A stretch of DNA of 64,000 bases from Coptis chinensis (Eukaryota > Streptophyta > Magnoliopsida > Ranunculales > Ranunculaceae): contig CM027384.1 of NCBI GenBank assembly GCA_015680905.1, positions 69,757,001 to 69,821,000 on the forward strand, read 5' to 3'. The notes below the pieces were generated by a model that saw nothing but the letters and a program-made list of their open reading frames with translations, was not told where the DNA came from and did not search any database. Positions 56,741-64,000 of this stretch are shown one piece after another (positions within the stretch are counted from its first letter, which is position 1; each line of letters opens with the position of its first letter). The position numbers and the translations under genes are program-made.

Positions 56741-58150
56741 TTTTTTAATAATATTTTTTTTGGTAAAACCTATTTTTCCCCGACATCGCTACTAAATACT
56801 ACCTAATTCTCATTCTTAAATCATAAAATCAATTACACAAACATACTAAAACAACACATTTCAAAAATTGATATATTATACATTGGTTTTTCAAAATTTA
56901 CAATGTTTTCGAGTTGTTGATTGCCCATAAATAACTAGGCTTTCAAAGTACACAAGGCATCATAAGAACATAATGGAAAAAACAATTTGTGCTTTGAAAT
57001 TCCTATCTTCATCACCTTTACGCAATTTGTTCTTCCATTGAGTCGCACAACCTTTCATGAGGGTAAAGAGCCTCGAGAATTTATTTTCTAGAGATGGGAC
57101 AAACAGCTAGCCAAAGCAGAGGCAAACGTACAACACGGCAGGAGCATTATCAATGCAGCGCCACTCCAGCAAGAGTAGATTACGGTTCGTCCGAATGAAC
57201 CTGGAAGTTAATGTACAAGACTACTAATTATGGCCAGATACTTAATAATAACATTCATATATTAAACACTAAAATCAAATAATTAACACAAAGGGCACTA
57301 CTGAAAACATCAAGGTTTAAGTATCTAGTAGACTATTTATCATTAAAACTATCATGTAAGATAAGAGTTGTCATGAAAGCGAGTTTAACACTATCATATG
57401 ACGGACTCAAGAAAAAAAAATGTACAGATTCAAGATGATATAATTCTCATGTTCGTAGAAACTTACCCGTTCAAACTTGTGAGTCTGCAAAGATATGAAA
57501 CCTCTAAACTGTGCATGGGCTAGTTGTTTGTTCCTACTTGAATGGGTTTAAGGTGCACCCCGCCTTCAGAAGGAAGTGGTAGTATCCTCAAACTGAATAA
57601 CTTAAAAAACCAAACATATATAGGGGCCAAGGAAGCACAAAAAGCATATAAATGAATTTATATTCTAAAAGGAACCAAAGCAAAGATATGTGATGTTATA
57701 AGCAAATTCCTAACTATAAATCAAGAATTGTTCAAGTCATTCAACTTTAAGTACCTGAGAAATACTTCCAAACATATCATTCCTCTTGTATGTTGAGCTA
57801 GTTTCTCTTTAAAATGAAGAATGCAGGAAAAGCACAAGACCCATCCATACTTGTATAAGCAGCCACAAATAGCTACGACGTTCTTGTGACCTTACCATCA
57901 GAACTTTCCTTAATCTAAAATAAATACACAAACCCAATAAGCGTAAAATAGTACTGTAGTGAATCTAGAAGATATACTAGCAAAGAATAGACAAAACCAA
58001 ATTATCTTGAAGTTAGACAATACGAAAAATGGGAACTGAAATCTTAAAGTTAGGCAAAGACGGGGATGCATTGAGTATCACAAAAACTATGAAAGAACTT
58101 CGGGAATATAATATATCATATTCTACTTTTCGACTGCCTTTATGCAAAAA
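56741..58150 (-). other. CACTA interior without a recognised gene
   Basis: About 1.4 kb AT-rich sequence. Short stretches look like plant intron sequence. I tried to find the J-domain exons expected after the auxilin fragment here and could not. Confidence 0.4.
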
Positions 58151-58179
58151 GGGTGTTGTCAACTGTGAAGACAAATGTG

Positions 58180-58830
58180 GAACTCCCTTCAGAGAAAAGA
58201 CTCACTTTATTCCTAAACCTGGATCAGCTTTGCTCAGTGTACCCTCTGCTCATCTTTCTTTATAGTATATAAAGAAAGTAGCTGACCGAAAGCATAGCTT
58301 ACAGGAGTTACCTTCAGAACTAACAACTGGATTTCTCTTTGGCTACAGCTTTGCTAGTAAAGGATTCTATCCGAAACTTAATTTCTATGTGCAAAATCAC
58401 ATGTTTAACCATGCCCGGGGTAGGTTTAACCTAGAAAGAGTCCTATACAGGCGTTCTTGTCTACAAGAAACAGCTAATCTTGTAGATTCCTTTGTATCGG
58501 ATAGGCAATTGCTTAGAAGAGTCAGCTTTGTCTTCTGCCCGGAAAGTAGGCTTCTTACGCGATCTTTCCGAAGTAAGCGAAACCTCATATAGTTGAGTTT
58601 CGAACTTAATTCTAGTCTGACTTATCGAAAACAGGATGCGAACTAATTCTGATCTGAAAAGACCGAGGAAAGAAAGTAAGATTTTCTATTCCGGGATCGG
58701 CTTAGCTTTAGACCCGTCCGATTAGACCCTGGCTTAGCTGACTTACTACAGAGTAGCGCACTTATGTTCTTATCTTAGCTGACTTCTAGAAAGCTGAAAG
58801 TAGAGACTAGTAGTTTGTAAATGGTATTTT
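58180..58830. other. Possible organelle-derived (mitochondrial-like) segment
   Basis: Sequence character changes to more balanced base composition with words such as GGCTTCTTACGCGATC, CATATAGTTGAGTTTCG and TTCTATTCCGGGATCGG, which resemble angiosperm mitochondrial intergenic DNA. It lies between the last auxilin exon and the CACTA 3' part. No known mitochondrial gene is recognised, so this is only a suspicion. Confidence 0.25.
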
Positions 58831-58935
58831 CTTTTTACTTAGCAACAAAAAGTTCAATGATTAATATATGGATAGCCTAGCAGAGCAGCATGTGCCAAAA
58901 TATATAACAAGAATGTATCTTATATATTTGAGAAC

Positions 58936-59028
58936 GACATATTGCAATGTTGAGAGTAGAGCCATAAAAATTCCTTGTTTCCCTGCAGACCACCGCTTTT
59001 TATCTCAAGATCCGGTGTCTCCAATCCT
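58936..59028 (-). pseudogene. Captured auxilin-like exon 5
   Basis: Minus-strand reading QRIGDTGS.DKKRWSAGKQG then FMALLSTLQYVV matches the plant auxilin-like segment RIAETLD.EIKRW.AGKEG and LRALLSTLQYVL, which precedes the J domain. A TTGTTCAG acceptor lies at its start. One stop codon sits inside (between GS and DKK), so it is not a working exon. The J-domain exons, with the HPD motif, are not found to the left. Confidence 0.75.
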
Positions 59029-59240
59029 CTGAACAAACAACAAAGTAAGATTTGAGAAGTGATGTTTATTTCAAGTGCTCAATAGAAGGCGCATACATAA
59101 GAAACACAACTCCTTTATAAGTGCTAAGCATCTAAAAAACTGATTGGATGGAAGTGTTAATATCTGGCCAGAGACATTTTTAGATATAAACTCATAACAG
59201 CGAGGAGCAAACAGTAATGATGTTGATCTGCAAAACTTAC

Positions 59241-59312
59241 ATGTCTCTGTCGATCTCTCGAGTTTGGCCGGTCACGCTCATTCTTTTTCTGCCAATGCTT
59301 TTGCCCGAGGGA
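59241..59312 (-). pseudogene. Captured auxilin-like exon 4
   Basis: Minus strand AKALAEK followed, after a one-base shift, by NERDRPNSRDRQRH, against plant auxilin-like AKALAEKNERDLQAQREQAERHR. It ends in a good donor CAT|GTAAGT at 59241. The frameshift marks it as decayed. Confidence 0.75.
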
Positions 59313-59483
59313 CGAGACTCCATAAAAACTTGACAACAATTTTCATAAAAAGAGAAATAATATTGATGAATAATTTAGTATGAAACTAGTTAATGCACTT
59401 GAATAGGTTTTCTACATTTATAAGATGACAAGTAAAGATAATCATAAACACAAACAAATAGAGAAAAGCTAATCTCCATAGAC

Positions 59484-59583
59484 CGCGCGCTCCTGTGTAC
59501 GTTGGTGGCGATCCAGTCTCACTCTTCGTCTTTCTTCAGTTTCCCCCTCAACGTCCTGGAATTCTCCGGATGACGAAGCACCT
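59484..59583 (-). pseudogene. Captured auxilin-like exon 3
   Basis: Minus strand [18 protein letters not shown] and [13 protein letters not shown], almost identical to the conserved plant auxilin-like segment [28 protein letters not shown]. The match ends exactly at a candidate donor GCG|GTCTAT. Intact reading frame over the exon. Confidence 0.85.
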
Positions 59584-59695
59584 TTAACAAAGTAGAATTT
59601 AAGCAATTAGCATACTTTCTGGGAGCTCTCTTGATTACTATTGCCAGGAAGGCTTCTTACTCGCACAAGAGAAAGTGTAAAATCAACAAGATTAC

Positions 59696-59800
59696 CTCCA
59701 AAGATTGAAGTGAGATCATCAACAATATTTGTAGTTGAGGATGCCTTTCGCATGGTCGACGAGGTTCGTAAGATGTCCGAAGGGCTGTTTCAGGTGCTGG
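59696..59800 (-). pseudogene. Captured auxilin-like exon 2
   Basis: Minus strand TSSTMRKASSTTNIVDDLTS then IFG, ending at a donor GGAG|GTAATC. It matches the plant auxilin-like motif MRKASSTTNIVDDLSSIFG that precedes the GEFQDVEGE block. Exon order and strand agree with the other pieces. Confidence 0.82.
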
Positions 59801-59914
59801 TTTTTTTTAAAATTGGGACTCAAAAGTAGACTCGATGCAGAAAGCAAAGACGAAAATAATAGTCTGCTAATATTTCAGAAAAAAAAAACAATATCTTGCT
59901 TCTAATCTTATTCC

Positions 59915-60576
59915 CCTAAAGCGTGCGAAGTTGTGGTTCTGTTAGGCCTTGGTGCACTGCTAGCTCTACCGCCAAAGAAAGACTCCAGATCATTCTCATT
60001 CTTTTGTTAACTCTCTCTCGAAGTAGCCCCTCTCACGAGCCTCTCAGAGCAGCCCTCTCATGAGCCTCTGCGGTTGCCCTCTCAGCGAAGCTTGCTATGC
60101 TCTTTTCGTTAAATGCGTCTGCGTCTGCCCAGCTCTTGCAACAACAGCTCTCTCTTTTTATACGTAGCTACCTTCTCTGCTCTTTCCTTAGCGTCGGCTG
60201 CTGCCCTTCTGCGCTTCCGCGTGCGAGCTTGTATTCTCTGCACAAAGACGCGTCAAAGACACACTCCGTGCCCTCGGCATTAACCTTATCAACAGCAGCC
60301 TTTTACACCCTTAGGCGAGCAGCATCGCACCGCTGCTCTCTCCGTGCCTCCCTTTGTAGCCTCCGGCCTCCTTCGCTCTCTCTCTTTCTCCTCCCTTTCT
60401 CTCTGCTCCCGTTCACGATCTAATCTCTCCTATTTTTGTCTTATTTCTTGCTCTTGAACCTCGTGCAAAGCTTTCCCATCACCTCTTCCGCCTCGACCAC
60501 GGCCCCGGCCACGCCCTCCTGGATTGTAGTACTTTTCCCCTTCAGCGGGCTTCAGAAACTCATTTATGCTGACACA
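59915..60576 (-). pseudogene. Captured chimeric exon: RGG mRNA-binding protein C-terminus joined to auxilin-like coil
   Basis: A candidate acceptor TTCTTGTAG opens at 60577. The first part (60576 to about 60475) reads VSINEFLKPAEGEKYYNPGG then RGRGRGRGGRG, the C-terminal signature of plant RGGA/HABP4-type mRNA-binding proteins. It runs in frame into ALHEVQEQEIRQK, then after a stop ERLDREREQREREEKERERR, the charged coil of plant auxilin-like proteins. The end of the exon (about 59920-60000) reads NDLESFFGGRASSAPRPNRT, a hallmark of auxilin-like proteins. In-frame stops and shifts lie within the Arg/Glu/Ala-rich middle. The donor genes are host genes. RGG proteins bind mRNA; auxilin-like proteins help Hsc70 uncoat clathrin vesicles. 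Confidence 0.82.
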
Positions 60577-63045
60577 CTACAAGAACAAAAGCATTTAGAA
60601 AAATGATACACAGAAAACACCAACTAGAAAACAAAAAGAACCAAATAATCACTGTTAACAATACTAGAAGCAATAGTCACATAGTTACAGTAGCATACAA
60701 CATTAGTTGCAGTTCTAGGAATCAAGCACTTCAAAAACAAGGAAATAGACGTTTGATAAATGCGGCAAATTAGCTTTAACATGAAACTTGCATATAAATG
60801 ACATGAATTCGCACCGACTACAGAATATTACACATGATGTAATCTTAAATTTGTGAAATTTATGCAGTTTACAAATTTAGAGATCAATAAATGCAAGTGT
60901 AGAACCAACCATCCACACCTTTTGTTGTAAATTACCAGAAAAAAAAAAAAAAACACATTATTGTCAAAAACTCAAAATTTCAGTGTCGGGACATTGTCGA
61001 TTCATAACAATGTAATGGAACACGTAAAGAAACAACATACAATATTAATAAAGTTAACTGTACAGATTTACAAAAAAAAAATAAAGTAAATTTGCTCCGA
61101 ATGTTCTCCAAAATTAAACAAAAAGTAGATAAATCAGCACTTAACAAACTATGGGTTAACTTGTACCAAAAATCAGCACTTAACAAACTTCAATTCAATT
61201 CTAAAGCAACTAGAACATAAATCAATTATTGAGTAAATTCTCTAGCAAGCTCCTAACATGGTGGGAATAAAGGGGGAGGAGGACACCTACCTCAAACCTT
61301 GAGCAACCCAAGCTATAAGGAACTAAAGACTCCAATCTTCAAGAGTGAATTCCCCCAAATGCCATTCCCCACAAAAGTTTCAAACCAAACTATTTTGAGT
61401 TTCCAATTGATTGTTAATAGTTTTAATGGGGGATGAGAACGATTAGAGGATGAGTTTCTAGCAGTAAAACGCCCATACTTGTGTGAAGAACGAAACCAAT
61501 ATAGCACACAAGAAAACTCTACCAAGGATTTTCAACTACTCATGAGAAAGTGAAATTTTAAATCTTCAAAGACCAAGTGTTTTCACCAAACTCAAGTCCC
61601 ACCATAATTAATTTGGTTACTTATCAAAACCGCAGAGCTCGACTCTCTATTAAGAGTGTTATTACCAATCAAGACCGGAGAAGCACCAAAGAAACACCAA
61701 TACACCAACAATGAAGTGCAGTCAATCAATGGACGTTTACCACCATTAATCAGTAGATCATATAAACCCAAAAATGATGATAGAACAATAAAAGCTCAGA
61801 ACTTTAAACGATATTCTTATTTAGACAACGATAATTAATTGAAAATGAGATAAAAGAACCTTTAAGAGATGCAAATCGACTGAAGCAACTAGTTTCATTC
61901 TCATTGTTTCAATAAGGGGAGCTGTAGTATCACCCAACCCTGCACAAATCACATTGTTTCAGCTTTTAAAACTAGAGAAGCATTTCCACTGGATTAGATA
62001 TCTCTATTGTTAAAAGCTATTCTTCGTTTGAGATTTTGGTGAAAGTCAAATCTAGCTTGCTTGTTCAACTAGAACACCAAAATCAAGAGCAATATGCGGG
62101 CTGCAAGCTGCAAAGTGATGAAAAAAGCTCAATGCAAATAAGCCATTATAAAAATAAAAAGTGAAAGAATGAAATATACCTTAGGCCGTAGAAGCCTATC
62201 TATCTCTGTGCATAATTCAGCCGCGTACACCTCTTTGCTTGGTTGGTTTCAAGCGATAGGAGTCCATCTGTGTGTACCAGATCGTAGGTTCTAGGGTATG
62301 TTGGGTAGGCTACTTTCCATCCAAACTATAATCATCAAGTCCTTCTAAACTTTAGGAAGCAACTAGTTTCAGTCTCATTCTTGGTCTTGCAAGGCTGGAA
62401 CACACCAAATTAGTCTTAAAGCATAATTAGATATAAAGGTTGAAAGAAATCCAATACCTGCTTGATTGCCCCAACATCATTGGTCTCGTTCCCTCCATTG
62501 ACTTACAACAACGCAAGCTACCAAAACTTGTTCACAATCCATATACTATTAACCAATATAGAAACAAATATTCCAATCATTGAGCTACATCAACCATCGC
62601 CAGCTTCAACTTTTGAAACATAAATATACATGGAAATAGAAACAAACAATCGCACACATTGTCAAACATAAAGAAATACTGAGATTCATTTTGAACTTAA
62701 AACCAGTAGGCTAGTAACTTCAAATTCGTGTGTTATATATGATCGACTTCATACAAAAAAAGACATATACGATCGACTTCATACATATATCAACATCGGT
62801 ATACACAAAATATAATAGGTTTTTCTAACCATTCACATCCTGCCTAAGCACTGATATACAAAAAAACATGAGACTTATACGAGCATCTTCGATGACCTCC
62901 ATTAATAGTTTAATACCGATGTACAAAAAGAGAAGCATCATGAAAAACATCCACATCTTGCAAAATGAGTATCTTCTGTTAGTTTAACTCTTTTGAGTAG
63001 TAGATGCTTCACAAAAAGATTTTACATGTTTAGATAATCATACCC
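60577..63045 (-). other. CACTA interior between transposase exons and captured exons
   Basis: About 2.5 kb of AT-rich, intron-like sequence. Small open stretches near 61270-61330, 61620-61830 and 62160-62290 could be degraded exons, but none has a motif I can name. A poly-A run lies at about 60940-60953. Confidence 0.4.
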
Positions 63046-63315
63046 TTAACGATCAAATATAGTTAGAGCTTTGGGCCAATCGATAACTGATCCTATATCC
63101 TCCTCCCCAAGAGTTGTGCGGTTTGTACTTTGAGCATGAGGCACAAGCACGCTATTCAGGATAACATCATAACTTTCAATAAGATCTCCACCAGCTTCTT
63201 CTCCTATAATAGCCCTTCCATTAGCCACATGTTCACGGCGCATTGAGTATAACTTACAACTCGCTGAGCGTAACTCAGGTGGAAATCCCTGGGGTGCTGG
63301 TCCCATTCGATTCAA
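63046..63315 (-). CDS. CACTA second-protein exon (transposase-associated C-terminal domain)
   Basis: A TTTGTAG acceptor precedes 63315. The exon reads LNRMGPAPQGFPPELRSAS, CKLYSMRREHVANGRAI, YDVILNSVLVPH and TTLGEEDIGSVIDWPKALTI, then a stop. The C.L....VA.GR...V.V..VL...T.GE..GS.I.WPK layout resembles the C-terminal domain that follows the En/Spm Transposase_24 domain in plant CACTA proteins (from memory, DUF8039). About 89 residues, open throughout. Upstream exons lie to the right. Confidence 0.6.
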   Translation of the reverse strand: MNRMGPAPQGFPPELRSASCKLYSMRREHVANGRAIIGEEAGGDLIESYDVILNSVLVPHAQSTNRTTLGEEDIGSVIDWPKALTIFDR

Positions 63316-63359
63316 CTACAAACAACAAACAGATATAACTTAAATCCTAGGCTGCTATA

Positions 63360-63410
63360 GGCCATCCCCCATGCCAGTGCAGGCCATCCCCCAGGCCACT
63401 GCAAGCCATT
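63360..63410. repeat. Short direct repeat
   Basis: Two copies of GGCCATCCCCC.GCCA.TGCA, about 24 bp apart, with a third partial AAGCCATTAAC, inside a CACTA intron. Confidence 0.7.
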
Positions 63411-63679
63411 AACAGTCCTCTGACATATCACTAGCAGTAATCAATAAGACTTCTTTGCATATGGAACATTAAAAATCTTCTATCCACATCCAACTACTAA
63501 AATAAGGACTACCATCTCCAAATATATCATTTAGTCGTACCTACATAATAACCAATCACTTAAAACCCCCACATACAATAGTCCAAGCATTTACAGATGG
63601 TAGAGAAGCCTATATGGCAGAACCATATAACAGCCACAATATTGGCATACAAATACAATTAGAAAGTACCCATTCACTA

Positions 63680-64000
63680 AAACAAATGGAGGGTATAATG
63701 TTTCTAACTAATAAGTTGGAACACTTGTATGCAAGGTGCGCTCGACCATACATGAGAAGAACTAGAACCAGGGGAGAATGCTGCATTCGAACCTTGACCA
63801 TATTTCATCATTGCAATGTCCTTTTGCAGTTCTCCAACTACCAACTTCAAATCATGGACCTCCCCCGTAAGAGCTGATGTTATATCCTTCTGTATTTTAA
63901 GTTAATTTTTTGCTGGGGCTGAAGCCTCAAGTCCTTTTCTACTAACTCCACTACCCAAGCCACGATAACGACCCTTGGTATCACGCCCCATTACTTGTGC
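63680..64000 (-). pseudogene. CACTA Transposase_24-type region, C-terminal part
   Basis: Minus strand reading from the window edge: MGRDTKGRYRGLGSGVSRKG, then after one in-frame stop a coiled-coil-like stretch VHDLKLVVGELQKDIAMM. The R.KGR.RGLG.GV motif and following coil are typical of the Ptta/En/Spm Transposase_24 proteins encoded as the second protein of plant CACTA elements. The N-terminal part and the TNP2-type transposase must lie right of the window. Confidence 0.62.

Larger units (their letters stand above)
56378..64000 (-). mobile_element. CACTA (CMC/EnSpm) DNA transposon with captured host exons, right end outside window
   Basis: The left end begins CACTACACCAGAAAAGG at 56378, interrupting RT of element F; ATT at 56375-56377 is the likely 3-bp target duplication. 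The first 350 bp hold many CGACGG/CCGTCG subterminal motifs. Transposase-associated coding pieces lie on the minus strand at the right (63046-64000), so 56378 is the 3' end of the element. At least 7.6 kb. The middle carries captured auxilin-like and RGG-protein exons (58936-60576), and a stretch of possible organelle origin. The partner terminus was not seen. Confidence 0.82.

Noticed and set aside
58029-58592. Two open frames on the plus strand (78 and 67 codons)
   Set aside because: No recognisable domain, no splice or promoter context, and they overlap the composition-shifted stretch; chance frames are likely.
60097-60423. Leucine- and serine-rich plus-strand frame of 108 codons
   Set aside because: Shadow of the Arg/Glu-rich auxilin-like coil on the minus strand.

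Overview
This window is plant nuclear DNA, most likely from a eudicot with a large, repeat-rich genome. I found no free-standing host gene, no tRNA or rRNA gene and no CRISPR array. Nearly every base belongs to nested transposable elements. The plant assignment rests on Athila-type and Tat-type Ty3/gypsy elements primed by tRNA-Asp (PBS TGGCGCCGCTGC), a CACTA transposon with plant En/Spm domains, and captured plant auxilin-like coding sequence.

Nesting, oldest to youngest as far as the sequence shows. Element E (Athila-type, minus strand) is the host layer, visible at 16649-21382 and 42948-49498. It has been hit by a related element now reduced to a solo LTR (18617-20127, TSD GGTGT), by element B (21383-42947, plus strand, TSD CCCAC), and by element A (1-16648, plus strand, about 2% LTR divergence, 5' LTR cut by the window edge). 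Element C (32088-40952, minus strand, TSD CGCAC) sits inside B. At the right, a Tat-type element F (49499-56377, minus strand) abuts E inside its gag-protease region. F is in turn interrupted by a CACTA transposon (56378 to beyond the window end).

A and E carry gag, protease, RT, RNase H and integrase. Downstream lie several kilobases with a series of mutually related extra ORFs (called i, ii and iii here), several of them with a TATA box just upstream, plus a tiny membrane-protein ORF of 39-40 codons conserved between A and E. B and C keep gag and protease, but the polymerase block is replaced in both by the same unfamiliar tail domain, so they look like a pol-less lineage that depends on relatives. 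All the retroelements are fossils with multiple breaks.

Non-coding structure recurs between elements. A hairpin follows the last pol-position ORF. A 33-bp module occurs in one to three copies after it. A polypurine-tract-like module (GAGGACAA... GTTTGGGGGTGG) is repeated inside the elements as well as at the 3' LTR. A MYB3R/MSA-like promoter (AACGG sites plus TATA) stands in front of the microORF. The CACTA element carries minus-strand transposase-associated exons at its right. Further left it holds a captured, chimeric exon set that joins the C-terminus of an RGG mRNA-binding protein to an auxilin-like clathrin-uncoating protein.
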